A DNA stretch of 64,000 bases from Desulfuromusa sp. (lineage in GTDB: Bacteria; Desulfobacterota; Desulfuromonadia; Desulfuromonadales; Geopsychrobacteraceae): contig JADGDX010000007.1 of NCBI GenBank assembly GCA_016744675.1, positions 13,404 to 77,403 on the forward strand, read 5' to 3'. Shown in pieces: positions 10,529-20,239 of the stretch. The notes under the pieces were generated by a model that saw nothing but the letters and a program-made list of their open reading frames with translations, made no database searches and was not told where the DNA came from. Both the position numbers and the translations under genes were made by a program. Numbering within the stretch: the stretch's first letter is position 1; every line of letters begins with the position of its first letter.

Positions 10529-10945
10529 ATGCGGAATTTATGGACCTTGTTATTGTTGAGCCCACTGCTGACAGCTTGTCTTGGTACTGTTGATGTTGGT
10601 CCCGGACTCGATACGATCAGTCGAGGGTTTAGCGAGTCGATGCGTTGGAGTGATTACTCTGGTGCTTTACGCTATGTCCACCCTGATGTTCATGCAGCGT
10701 TCTCAGAGCAATTTACCGAAGATGAGGATCTGCGTATTGTTGATAGTAAGATGTTGGGCATAGATATGGGTCAGGAAAAAGGTCAGGCAGATGCTGTTTA
10801 TGTTCTCGAATATTATCGCCTCCCTTCTAGTCGGGTGAAGAAGTGGCGTTGGGAGCAACAGTGGCGATTAGTCCAGAAAAAAGTGACGAAGCCGGGTGTC
10901 TGGCTCATTGAAAATGAGCCGCCAAGCCTTCCATGGAAAGAATAA
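10529..10945 (+). CDS. Hypothetical lipoprotein
   Basis: Signal peptide with lipobox-like LLTAC; otherwise unrecognised. Confidence 0.6.
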   Translation: MRNLWTLLLLSPLLTACLGTVDVGPGLDTISRGFSESMRWSDYSGALRYVHPDVHAAFSEQFTEDEDLRIVDSKMLGIDMGQEKGQADAVYVLEYYRLPSSRVKKWRWEQQWRLVQKKVTKPGVWLIENEPPSLPWKE

Positions 10946-11063
10946 TCGGGTAGAAAATCGCTTCATCTCAAATAATTGCTTTTCCTTGTCTTTGCCTTGT
11001 TTTATCCTCTGTTTAGGAGAAAAAATAGCCTTGATTTAGGATCATTGTTTGTGGTATCTACCT

Positions 11064-11076
11064 GCATACTGTATAC
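11064..11076. promoter_or_regulatory. GCATACTGTATAC candidate operator upstream of sfrB
   Basis: (G[TC]ATAC)N(GTATAC) palindrome shared with 28973-28985 and 38480-38492. Confidence 0.55.
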
Positions 11077-11095
11077 GATTCCAAGTACTGAAAAC

Positions 11096-11159
11096 CGCCA
11101 GAACATCTGGTGATTCTACCCGTTAACGGGTTTATCGACCTTCCTTTTTGGAGGGTCGA
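11096..11159 (+). promoter_or_regulatory. Structured sfrB leader with three consecutive hairpins
   Basis: CCAGA-aca-TCTGG; ACCCGTTAACGGGT; TCGACCTTCC-ttttt-GGAGGGTCGA. Confidence 0.5.
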
Positions 11160-11180
11160 AGCAGGTCATAGGAGGCCGGT

Positions 11181-13205
11181 TTGTCACAGGTTGCTTTTTC
11201 CAGTTGGGGAAGACAGGTTATCGATAATCGCCAAGGTGGCGATGCCGAGGTCGAGGTTGCTAAGAAGAAACTGCCAGTTACCTTTGATGGTGAAAAGCAG
11301 ATTTCTGCCTTTATGGGGTGGGATGGTTTAATCCTTAATGACCCCAACGTTGATGTCGTGGCGATGGCCGCTGAATATGCTGAGCGTGTCCAAGAAGACT
11401 ATTGCTGTGCGAAATGCTCGCCGGGAAGAAAGGGTACCCGGGTAATGCAAGACACCTTGGCCCGGATTGTCTCTGGAAAAGGTGAAGAGAGCGATCTGGA
11501 TACGATTGAGAACATTGCAGAGCTGTTGCAAAACTGCAAGTGTACTTTGTGTCAGACTTCAGCAACTCCGATTGTCGATACCGTCAAACATTTCCGCGAT
11601 GATTATCTGGCTTATATTAATGGAACGGCAAAAGAGAAAAAGGCCGTTGATTATAAAGTCAAGATGACGGCTCCTTGCCAAGATAAGTGTCCGTCACATA
11701 TCGATATTCCTGCCTATATCGAAGCGATAAAAAATCGTCGCTTTGATGAGTCCCTAAGTATAATCCGCGAGAGTATGCCACTTCCAGCAGTTTGTGGACG
11801 AGTTTGTCCGCATCCCTGTGAAACGGCATGTCGTCGTGCCAATGTTGATGATCCAATCAACATCATGGTGCTCAAGCGAACCGCGTCCGATTACGAGTGG
11901 CAACATAATCACCAGCCACCAATGATCTCAAAACCGAAGAGAGATAAGACCGTTGCCATTGTCGGTGCTGGCCCTGCTGGTTTGGCCGCCGCTTACTATC
12001 TGGCTTTAGAGGGCTATCCCTGTACAATTTATGAAGCATTACCCGAAGGGTTTGGCGGTGGAATGATTGCCGTTGGAATTCCTGCTTACCGGATGCCACG
12101 TCATATTTTGCAGCGTGATGTAGATATTATCAGCGCCATGGGAGTAGAGATTATCTACGATACAAGGGTTGGTACTGATATCAGCCTGATGGAACTGAAA
12201 GAAAAGTTTGATGCTGTACTGATGGCACCCGGGGCTCATAAATCAAAGCCGATGGGTGTTGAAGGCGAAGATGAGGGTTACAAAGGATTCCTTGAGGGTG
12301 GTATCGAGTTTTTACGTGAAGCCTACATGGGTAAGCCAACAGGTATGGGCAAAAAAGTCTGTGTTGTCGGTGGTGGTAACACTGCGATCGACTGTGTTCG
12401 CGTTGCTTTGCGTGAAGGTGCTGATGACTCCATTCTCCTTTATCGTCGTACTCGTAACGAAATGCCTGCTGATTCATGGGAGATCGATGGAGCTGATGAA
12501 GAAGGTGTTCAGTTTGAGTTCCTCGTCTTGCCGAAGAAAATTATTGTCGACGATAACCGTCAGGTAACCGGTGTCGAATGTGTTCGTATGGAACTTGGTG
12601 AGCCAGATGACTCTGGACGCCGTCGGCCACAACCGGTTGAGGGAAGCGAGTTTGTTGTTGAGTGCGATACTTTGATTCCGGCGATTGGTCAGGATCCAGA
12701 GCTTTCTTTTATTACTGAAGACACCGGAATTGAAATTACCCGTTGGAATACCGTCGTGACCAAGTTTGTTGCGCAGAAAAATGCTGCAGGTCGGGACCTG
12801 AATGATGAAATGGGTAATCCCCTTTCTCGAGTTCTCGTAACCGATATGGACGGAGTTTTTGCATCAGGTGATGCTGAGATTGGTCCGTTGACGGTTGTCG
12901 CCTGTGTCGGTAATGCTCACCGTGCTGCAAAAGTCATTCAGCGTTGGTTTGAAGAGGGTGAAGCATATTTGACTGATGAAGATTTCCATGAAGATATCCT
13001 GACTCACCTTGGGGTCTACGATAAGGACGAAGAGGTTCCTTGGCTTGATGCTGTAAAGCGCTTTGACCAGAAAGAGGTCCATGGTAAGGAGCGAGCCAGT
13101 GAGGGGAATTACAACGAAGTTGAGCTTGGTTTCAGCGATACTGACGCAGTTATTGAAGCGGAGCGCTGTTTACGTTGTTATCGGGTTTCGATGATCGCAG
13201 TTTAG
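11181..13205 (+). CDS. sfrB: SfrB-like NADPH oxidoreductase subunit (NuoF-type FeS domain + GltD/NfnB-like FAD/NAD domain)
   Basis: TTG start after AGGAGG. CCAKCSPGRKGTR and CKCTLCQTS (NuoF-like FeS), APCQDKCPSHIDIPAYI, AIVGAGPAGLAAAYYLA, VVGGGNTAIDCVR. Directly upstream of a NuoG-like partner, as in Geobacter sfrBA. Confidence 0.8.
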   Translation: MSQVAFSSWGRQVIDNRQGGDAEVEVAKKKLPVTFDGEKQISAFMGWDGLILNDPNVDVVAMAAEYAERVQEDYCCAKCSPGRKGTRVMQDTLARIVSGKGEESDLDTIENIAELLQNCKCTLCQTSATPIVDTVKHFRDDYLAYINGTAKEKKAVDYKVKMTAPCQDKCPSHIDIPAYIEAIKNRRFDESLSIIRESMPLPAVCGRVCPHPCETACRRANVDDPINIMVLKRTASDYEWQHNHQPPMISKPKRDKTVAIVGAGPAGLAAAYYLALEGYPCTIYEALPEGFGGGMIAVGIPAYRMPRHILQRDVDIISAMGVEIIYDTRVGTDISLMELKEKFDAVLMAPGAHKSKPMGVEGEDEGYKGFLEGGIEFLREAYMGKPTGMGKKVCVVGGGNTAIDCVRVALREGADDSILLYRRTRNEMPADSWEIDGADEEGVQFEFLVLPKKIIVDDNRQVTGVECVRMELGEPDDSGRRRPQPVEGSEFVVECDTLIPAIGQDPELSFITEDTGIEITRWNTVVTKFVAQKNAAGRDLNDEMGNPLSRVLVTDMDGVFASGDAEIGPLTVVACVGNAHRAAKVIQRWFEEGEAYLTDEDFHEDILTHLGVYDKDEEVPWLDAVKRFDQKEVHGKERASEGNYNEVELGFSDTDAVIEAERCLRCYRVSMIAV

Positions 13206-13288
13206 CGTATTTAAAATCATAGCTCTGTATCTGTAGCAATGTTTCAGTCCGGTTATAAAATCAGCCGGCATTTGAGGTGAATATAATT

Positions 13289-15835
13289 ATGGTTAACCTG
13301 ACGATAGATGGTAGGTCGGTAAGCGTTCCCAAGGGCACGACAATTCTTGAGGCCGCTCGGCAAGTGGATGTTCATATTCCAACCCTCTGTTGGTTAGAGA
13401 AAGTTTCTACGACAGGTGCGTGTCGGATTTGTGCCGTTGAAATTGAAGGTGTCGATCGTGCGATGACAGCATGTGATACCCCCGTCAAAGATGGAATCGT
13501 GGTCACGACCCAGTCGGATAAATTGACGAAGAGTCGGAAGCAAATCATGGAATTGATTCTAGTGAATCATCCTCTTGATTGCCCTGTGTGCGATGCCGGC
13601 GGGGAGTGTGATTTGCAAGACGTCTGCTATGAACTTGACGTCACGCGGCAGGAATTTAAAGCTGAAGATGTTAATCCTGCTGTCATAGATCACTGGCCGC
13701 TTATTCAGCAGGTTCCTAATCGTTGTATCCTCTGTGAAAAATGTGTCAAAGTCTGTTACGAACTCATTGGTGCTGATGCCTTATTTGTAAACGACAAAGG
13801 TGATCGGGCTTTTATTGATAAAAAAGTTGAAAATTGTACCTATTGTGGCAACTGCGTCTCTGTGTGCCCAACGGGAACAATGATTTCCAAGCCATTTAAG
13901 TTTAAAGCACGCCCTTGGGCGCTTAAAAAAGTTCCTTCTGTGTGTACCTATTGTCCTAGCCAATGTCAGATTGATCTCAATGTTAAGGATAATGAAGTAT
14001 ATCGGGTGACTTCCAATGACAAGGGGACAACGAATATTGGTAACCTTTGCGTCGGAGGCTTTTTCGGCTATGGCTACATCAATAATAAAAAACGTTTGAC
14101 CGAACCGACCATCGAGCAAAATTCCGTTTCTTGGGATAGAGCTTTTGAGCGGGTTGTTACTGATATTGAGCGGATCAAAGCTGAGAACGGTGCAGCTGCG
14201 ATAGCCGGATTTGGTTCTCCGCGTCTGTCAAATGAAGAAAACTATCTATTCCAGAAACTTTTCCGCGCTGCTATTGGTAGCAATAACATTGATACTGAAG
14301 CACGATTTGGGGCACAGCGCGCTTTGCGTGGTCTCGAAAAGGGTCTCGGCTTACATGGTGCAAGTCATACCTTAGAGTCTATTGCTGATGCTGATGCAAT
14401 TCTGGTTTTTGGTGCCGATCCCTCTGCCGAAGCTCCAGGGGTTGATTGGAAAATTCAAGACGCAGTTCGCCGTAATGGTGGAAAATTGGTCATTGCGAAT
14501 ATGCGTGAAATCCATCTGACTCAATTCGCTAATAGCCAATTGACTTATAAGCCAGGTAGTTCTGCCTCGCTTGCAAAGGGCCTTGGACGCCTGTTAATGG
14601 ATCGTGGTCATTTGAATGAGGATGACTTAAAGCGAACCGTGAGTAACCTGGACGAATTAAAGACTGATCTTAGCAGTGTAGATCTAGACAAAGTTATCGA
14701 AGCGACGGGCCTAAATCGCGAGGCATTAGAGTTGGCCGCGGATATCATTGGAAATGCAGATAATGTTGCGATTATTTTTGGCAGTGATATCAGTAAATCA
14801 TCTTTCGGGACTTCAAAGACTGCACTCATCGCCAATCTAGCAATCCTTAGCGGTGCTCTTAATTCAGGTGGCGGTTTGTTTCCACTTGATGAAAAAGGGA
14901 ATACTCAGGGTGCTCTTGATATGGGTGTTTATCCAGAAGATCTTCCTGGATTCCAGTCTTATTCAGAGAATAAAGACAAATTTTCTAAGGCCTGGAGTTG
15001 TGTCCTCCCTGATGGTGGGCTTGATGCTGACGGGATTTTGCAGGAGATTGAAGCAGGGAAGGTACGCTTCCTCTATCTTGCAGCTACAAACCCTCAGAGC
15101 TTCTCCAATAGTAGTCGCTGGATGAAGGCTCTCGAAAAAGTTGAAGTCCTTGTTGTTCAGGATATCTTCCCCTCTGAAGTGACAGCGCTAGCGACAGTTG
15201 TTCTTCCTGGTTGCTCTTACGCAGAGAAAACAGGGAGCTTCACGGCACTTGATCAAACCGTCAGAAGTGCAAATCAAGCAATCCGGCCGGTTGGTAAAAG
15301 CCGTGAGGATGGTGCGATTTTTGCCGAACTGTCTGGCCGTTTAAGTAAAACTTCGGTTGCTTTCAGCTTGGCTGGAACTAAAGCAGAGATTCTTGAGTTA
15401 ACAGCACTGTATGAAGGGGCTAGCACTCTTGATGATGACCGCCGAACCTGTACGCGAAAAGCCTATCAGGCGGCAGACCAGAGTCTTAATTATCAACTGA
15501 TTACCGAGGATCAGGGTGTCGAAGGATTGCAGCTTTTAGTCGCGACGTCGTCAGGTCATTTTGGAACGACATCAACTTGGGCTGCAGCACCGCTTGAGGT
15601 AGAACCTGAAGGGATGATCCAAGTCAATATTGAAGACGCTAAGGGCGCGGGAGTTGCCGATGGTGAGCTTCTCAAGTTGACCAGTGCGACGGGTACGATA
15701 ACAGGTAAAGTGCTTGTCAGTGGTAAAATTCCTCAGGGTTTAGTTTTTTCTCCAAATAATTTTATCGCACTTGGAGTTCAGCAATTGATGCCAGATGGTG
15801 AGAACATGACATCTGTGCAGATTGCAAAAGGATAA
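13289..15835 (+). CDS. sfrA: SfrA-like NuoG/molybdopterin-oxidoreductase-family subunit
   Basis: N-terminal 2Fe-2S domain (GACRICAVEIEG), HPLDCPVCDAGGECDLQD, CILCEKCVKVC, CTYCGNCVSVCPTG, CTYCPSQC, then NuoG/molybdopterin-type region. ORF track start at upstream GTG 13277. Confidence 0.8.
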   Translation: MVNLTIDGRSVSVPKGTTILEAARQVDVHIPTLCWLEKVSTTGACRICAVEIEGVDRAMTACDTPVKDGIVVTTQSDKLTKSRKQIMELILVNHPLDCPVCDAGGECDLQDVCYELDVTRQEFKAEDVNPAVIDHWPLIQQVPNRCILCEKCVKVCYELIGADALFVNDKGDRAFIDKKVENCTYCGNCVSVCPTGTMISKPFKFKARPWALKKVPSVCTYCPSQCQIDLNVKDNEVYRVTSNDKGTTNIGNLCVGGFFGYGYINNKKRLTEPTIEQNSVSWDRAFERVVTDIERIKAENGAAAIAGFGSPRLSNEENYLFQKLFRAAIGSNNIDTEARFGAQRALRGLEKGLGLHGASHTLESIADADAILVFGADPSAEAPGVDWKIQDAVRRNGGKLVIANMREIHLTQFANSQLTYKPGSSASLAKGLGRLLMDRGHLNEDDLKRTVSNLDELKTDLSSVDLDKVIEATGLNREALELAADIIGNADNVAIIFGSDISKSSFGTSKTALIANLAILSGALNSGGGLFPLDEKGNTQGALDMGVYPEDLPGFQSYSENKDKFSKAWSCVLPDGGLDADGILQEIEAGKVRFLYLAATNPQSFSNSSRWMKALEKVEVLVVQDIFPSEVTALATVVLPGCSYAEKTGSFTALDQTVRSANQAIRPVGKSREDGAIFAELSGRLSKTSVAFSLAGTKAEILELTALYEGASTLDDDRRTCTRKAYQAADQSLNYQLITEDQGVEGLQLLVATSSGHFGTTSTWAAAPLEVEPEGMIQVNIEDAKGAGVADGELLKLTSATGTITGKVLVSGKIPQGLVFSPNNFIALGVQQLMPDGENMTSVQIAKG

Positions 15836-15868
15836 ATGGAACGGATTTAACGATTCACTTATGTTATG

Positions 15869-15898
15869 CGCCTCGGGAGTTCCTGGGGCGTTTTTTTT
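15869..15898 (+). terminator. Rho-independent terminator after sfrA
   Basis: CGCCTCGG-gagttc-CTGGGGCG followed by TTTTTTTT. Confidence 0.75.
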
Positions 15899-16034
15899 AC
15901 TAAAGCAAATTATTACACGTAAGTTAAGTGAGTCATGCCTCGGTTGAAGTGAAAATCGACCTTGACTCTTGGGCCGCCTATATGGTACTTAAAGGCCGCT
16001 TTTACGGCAGTTTCCTCATTGGTGACACCTCTAA

Positions 16035-16301
16035 ATGGCTGAAGATAAACGTCAATTATATAAGAGTCTCGGGTTTTTATCGAGTGTCGGGATATCGCTA
16101 GTTGCTTCGATCCTTATTGGATTGGCAATGGGTGTTTATCTAGATCAATGGTTGGATACACGTCCATTATTCACCCTGATTATGTTGCTGATCGGCGTTA
16201 TCTCGGGATTTCGTAATGTCTATATTTTGACGACACGAGAGCTGAAAAGGCAAGAAATAGAGGAAAATCAGTCGGGGAATAATGATGAATCCTCAGGATG
16301 A
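16035..16301 (+). CDS. AtpZ/AtpI family protein
   Basis: Two-TM protein with GLAMGVYLDQWLDTRPLFTLI; directly before atpI/atpB. Confidence 0.75.
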   Translation: MAEDKRQLYKSLGFLSSVGISLVASILIGLAMGVYLDQWLDTRPLFTLIMLLIGVISGFRNVYILTTRELKRQEIEENQSGNNDESSG

Positions 16302-16650
16302 TCAACTGCTGGCGGTGATGGCACGTCGGAATTGGATGATTCTGATTCTTTTGGTTTTAGGCAGTTTGTTTTGGCAATCACTTGCGGTGACAATGGGAGT
16401 GCTTGCTGGCGGCGTTTTGGTCATTATTAATTATCGCTGGATGGGCCGTTCATTACTTAAGGTTCTGGGCGCTCAACATGCATCAGCTGAAAAAGGTTTC
16501 AAACGCAATTACCTGTTTCGGTTGGTGTTTATAGCGAGTTCAATATATTTATTACTAGTGCGTGGTGAGGTGAATCCTCTAGCGCTGGTTGTTGGGTTGT
16601 CAGTGGTTGTTATTAACCTGATCGTGACAACTGCCAAACGGCTTTATTAA
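16282..16650 (+). CDS. atpI: ATP synthase subunit I
   Basis: Small polytopic protein between AtpZ-like and AtpB. Confidence 0.7.
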   Translation: MMNPQDDQLLAVMARRNWMILILLVLGSLFWQSLAVTMGVLAGGVLVIINYRWMGRSLLKVLGAQHASAEKGFKRNYLFRLVFIASSIYLLLVRGEVNPLALVVGLSVVVINLIVTTAKRLY

Positions 16651-16679
16651 GCTTTGATTATAATAGGAGAGTTTAACTC

Positions 16680-17354
16680 ATGACCCATCCATTTTTATTT
16701 CTGCAGTGGATTGAACAGCAGTTACACATCCATATTGGTGAGCATGTTACCTATACCTGGTTCGTGATGGCGCTATTGATCGCAGTTGCTTTTTTAGCAT
16801 CTAGATCTATTTCCATGGTTCCTTCTGGGGCTCAAAACCTGATGGAAGTTGTCGTAACCGGTGTTGATGGTTTAATTGAGGAGACAATGGGGAAAGAAGG
16901 CAAAGCCTATTTTCCACTTATTGCAACCTTCGCATTGTTTATTCTTGTCTGTAACTTGATAGGATTAGTCCCCGGGTTTTATCCTCCAACGGCAAACTTG
17001 AACACGAATGCTGCATTGGCTTTGACCGTATTCGTATTGACTCATGTTGTTGGCTTTAGAAAACATGGGATTGCTTATTTTAAACATTTTATGGGACCAA
17101 TTATCTGGTTGGCACCCTTGATGTTTGTCATCGAGATTATTGGTCACATTGCACGCCCATTGTCGTTGACCTTGCGTCTTTTCGGTAACATGTATGGTCA
17201 CGAAATCGTACTGATGATCTTCCTTGCATTGGTTCCATTATTTTTACCGATCCCAATGATGTTGATGGGCGTGTTGATTGCTTTCATCCAGACTTTTGTC
17301 TTTACGTTACTAGCAATGATTTATGTTGCTGGAGCTTTGGAAGAAGCTCACTAA
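16680..17354 (+). CDS. atpB: F0F1 ATP synthase subunit A
   Basis: [17 protein letters not shown] and [22 protein letters not shown]. Confidence 0.95.
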   Translation: MTHPFLFLQWIEQQLHIHIGEHVTYTWFVMALLIAVAFLASRSISMVPSGAQNLMEVVVTGVDGLIEETMGKEGKAYFPLIATFALFILVCNLIGLVPGFYPPTANLNTNAALALTVFVLTHVVGFRKHGIAYFKHFMGPIIWLAPLMFVIEIIGHIARPLSLTLRLFGNMYGHEIVLMIFLALVPLFLPIPMMLMGVLIAFIQTFVFTLLAMIYVAGALEEAH

Positions 17355-17392
17355 ATAATTATTTATATCTTTCACAGGGGTGAAGGATCAGT

Positions 17393-17409
17393 CCTATAAT
17401 ATATAGGAA
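17393..17409. repeat. Inverted repeat upstream of atpE
   Basis: TCCTATA-ATA-TATAGGA. Confidence 0.5.
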
Positions 17410-17438
17410 CAATCAAACTGGAAAAAGGAGAACAACAG

Positions 17439-17705
17439 ATGGAATTTTTTGCATGGTGTATGCTCGCAGCTGGTCTTGGTATGGGTCTTGGTTCTGTCGG
17501 TACTGGTATCGGTCAGGGTATTGCTATCAAAGCCGCTTGTGAGGGTGTTGCACGTAATCCAGGAGCTTCAGGTAAAATTTTGACCACAATGATGATTGGT
17601 CTGGCAATGATCGAGTCCTTAGCAATTTACGTTTTTGTTGTTGCTATGATTATTCTCTTTGCTAACCCATTCACTGAGCATGTTCTTGGGCTTCTCGCTC
17701 ACTAA
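17439..17705 (+). CDS. atpE: F0F1 ATP synthase subunit C
   Basis: GLGSVGTGIGQGIAIKAACEGVARNPGASGKI and AMIESLAIYVFVVAMIILFANPF. Confidence 0.95.
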   Translation: MEFFAWCMLAAGLGMGLGSVGTGIGQGIAIKAACEGVARNPGASGKILTTMMIGLAMIESLAIYVFVVAMIILFANPFTEHVLGLLAH

Positions 17706-17730
17706 TAGCTTTTTAAATGGTTAGAAAAAA

Positions 17731-17760
17731 AGCAACTCCGCCTGGGGTTGCTTTTTTTTT
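17731..17760 (+). terminator. Rho-independent terminator after atpE
   Basis: AGCAACTCC-gcct-GGGGTTGCT followed by T-tract. Confidence 0.85.
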
Positions 17761-18054
17761 GTCTGATATCTTAAGTATAACGCCATTTTGAACGTCGCTG
17801 AAGAATGGATCATGTTGCCATGAAATCTCATCTGAGATGACGGGTTTTTGTTGCAATAAAATAGTGATAGGGGTAGTGTCTCCTCTGTATGTTAAAAATA
17901 TACACTAGTAGGTTGCTAAAGGTCTCTTTTCTGAGAAAGGGACTGTCGCTAGTTGATGCCACTCAGGTAGCTAAGCAAATATGATCTATGTAACCTTTCT
18001 AGGGGAAAACCAGTTATTTATTGATGAAGAATATCTATGCTAAGGAGAGTTTCA

Positions 18055-19920
18055 ATGCGTAAGTTCCTGTTCTATTCAGTCCTTTTATTAACATTGTTAT
18101 GGAGTACTCAGGCGGTTGCTGGGGAGACAATTGCGTCACCAGAGGCTTGTCTTGAATGTCACGATGATGTCACTACTGCTGAGGATTTTTCTGCTTCAGT
18201 CCATGGTGCCAATGGGTGTGTTGCCTGTCACATTGAGTTGACTGATCTTGATGCTCATATGGACGAAGAGCTGATGCCAGGACCAGTTGACTGCGCCCGT
18301 TGCCATAAACAGGAATTCAAAGAATATTTTGACAGTGTTCATCATTTTGATCACGCCAATATTGATTTAAGTTGTACTTCTTGTCACGAAGAGATTCATG
18401 ACATGACAGCTTGGCAAGGTGATAAGCAACGAGCAAATGAAACTTGCCGTGCTTGTCATGATAGTGCATTTGATGAATACCATACTTCGACTCACGCTAA
18501 GGGTGTCGACGCAGGCAACATGGATTCAGCTGCTTGTATTGATTGTCACGGATTGCATGCTATAGCCTCTATTGAAGAGATGGATGTTCGTGAAAGGGCT
18601 AGTTTTCAGACAGAACCATGCATGGGGTGTCATGCTGATGAAGAGATGATGCATCGGAATGATGTCTTCCCTGTCGCAGTCGATACTTATCTTGAAAGTT
18701 ATCACGGTAAAAATTTCCACCTTGGTTACCCTGAAAAGGTTGCTGGTTGCGCCGACTGTCATACTGCGCATGAGGTTTTGCCCAATGAAGATCCTGCTTC
18801 GAGCCTTAGCTCTGAAAAATTAATTGTTGCCTGTGCTAAGTGCCACGAAAACGCTTCCGCACAATTTGTAAAGTTTTATTCCCACGGTGACATGACAGAT
18901 CGCGAAAATTATCCAATTCTATTCTACACTTACGTTGCGATGAGTACATTGTTGGTATGTACTTTTGGCGTTTTCTGGTTCCACTCTCTGCTGTGGATGT
19001 TCCGTGGTTTTATTGAGAATAACGAAAAGAAAAAGGCTTTAGCTGCTGGCGGGCATCTCCATCACATTGAGAATCCTCACAAGATTTATCGTCGCTTTAC
19101 CAAGGTCCATATTTTTATGCACCTGTTGGTCATTACCAGCTTCCTTTTGCTGTCTCTCACCGGATTGCCATTGAAGTTTTCTGATCAGGCGTGGGCAAGG
19201 GTATTAATGGAGTTCCTTGGTGGATCAGCGAATGCAGGAGCTCTCCATCGCCTTGGTGCTGGTATCACATTTATCTATTTTGGTATGGCATTATTTATGA
19301 GTGCCAAGTTCCTGTTTTATAAACTTCAATACCCAGCTGAATTCTTTCAGAGACTTTTTGGACCTGAGTCCCTATGCCCCAATTTACGTGATATCTCTGA
19401 CGTCACGGCAATGGTTCGCTGGTTCCTGTTCCTCGGCCCTAAACCGACTTTTGACCGTTGGACATACTGGGAAAAATTTGATTTTATTGCAGTGTTCTGG
19501 GGTATGTTTGCTATCGGTGGCTCTGGTTTAATGCTTTGGTTCCCAGAGTTCTTTGGGGCAGCACTCCCAGGCTGGGTCTTTAATGTCGCAACCATTATCC
19601 ACTCTGATGAGGCATTGTTGGCTACAGGGTTTATCTTTACTGTTCACTTTTTTAACACGCACGGCAGACCTGAGAAATTCCCTATGGATTTCGTTGTTTT
19701 CAATGGTGAATTGCCGAAAGAAGAGTTTGTTGAGGAGCGTGGCGATCAGTGGAAACGCTACGAAGAAGAAGGAATTCTTGATCAGTATGAGATTGATAAG
19801 CCAAGTGGTGCTCTCTATGATTTCATCTTCAAGGGCTTTGGCTTTACAGCAGTACTGATTGGGGTAGCATTAACTGTGCTGATGATTTATGCTTTCGTCT
19901 TCGGCGGACACCACTTTTAA
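18055..19920 (+). CDS. cbcL: CbcL-like fusion: nine-heme c-type cytochrome domain + diheme b-type (HydC/FdnI-like) membrane domain
   Basis: Signal peptide; nine CXXCH (CLECH, CVACH, CARCH, CTSCH, CRACH, CIDCH, CMGCH, CADCH, CAKCH) then His-rich multi-TM domain. ORF-track start 18037; ATG 18055 also possible. Confidence 0.7.
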   Translation: MRKFLFYSVLLLTLLWSTQAVAGETIASPEACLECHDDVTTAEDFSASVHGANGCVACHIELTDLDAHMDEELMPGPVDCARCHKQEFKEYFDSVHHFDHANIDLSCTSCHEEIHDMTAWQGDKQRANETCRACHDSAFDEYHTSTHAKGVDAGNMDSAACIDCHGLHAIASIEEMDVRERASFQTEPCMGCHADEEMMHRNDVFPVAVDTYLESYHGKNFHLGYPEKVAGCADCHTAHEVLPNEDPASSLSSEKLIVACAKCHENASAQFVKFYSHGDMTDRENYPILFYTYVAMSTLLVCTFGVFWFHSLLWMFRGFIENNEKKKALAAGGHLHHIENPHKIYRRFTKVHIFMHLLVITSFLLLSLTGLPLKFSDQAWARVLMEFLGGSANAGALHRLGAGITFIYFGMALFMSAKFLFYKLQYPAEFFQRLFGPESLCPNLRDISDVTAMVRWFLFLGPKPTFDRWTYWEKFDFIAVFWGMFAIGGSGLMLWFPEFFGAALPGWVFNVATIIHSDEALLATGFIFTVHFFNTHGRPEKFPMDFVVFNGELPKEEFVEERGDQWKRYEEEGILDQYEIDKPSGALYDFIFKGFGFTAVLIGVALTVLMIYAFVFGGHHF

Positions 19921-19994
19921 TTTGTCACCTTATTCCAAGTAGTAATAAAGGGGCTGCCATTTGGCGGCCCCTTTTGATTTTGCGGAGAGTTTCG

Positions 19995-20216
19995 ATGTCT
20001 TTTAAGGATCTTATCTGGCCACTAATAGCCTTCTCTTCTTATATCATTGGGGGGCTTTTGACCTTTGGTGGCGTCGCTTTGATTGTCCTCATGAAAGGTA
20101 AGGATTTGTGGGGCTTGGGCGAAGGGCATACTATGGGCTATTTGTGTGTTTGTCTTGGCTTGCTGCTATCGATTTTAGGTGTTTTAATTATGCGAATTTT
20201 GCGCAATAGAATTTAA
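19995..20216 (+). CDS. Hypothetical small membrane protein
   Basis: MSFKDLIWPLIAFSSYIIGG... two predicted TM segments; RBS GGAGAG. Confidence 0.5.
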   Translation: MSFKDLIWPLIAFSSYIIGGLLTFGGVALIVLMKGKDLWGLGEGHTMGYLCVCLGLLLSILGVLIMRILRNRI

Positions 20217-20239
20217 AAGTCTTTTAAGAGGAGAAAACC

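Noticed and set aside
17884-17990. Possible cyclic-dinucleotide (GEMM) riboswitch upstream of cbcL
   Set aside because: A hairpin (GTCTCTTTTC/GAAAGGGAC) exists, but conserved GEMM junction sequences were not found.
18055-18900. Repeated CXXCH codons as a DNA repeat
   Set aside because: Explained by multiheme coding, not a nucleotide-level repeat.
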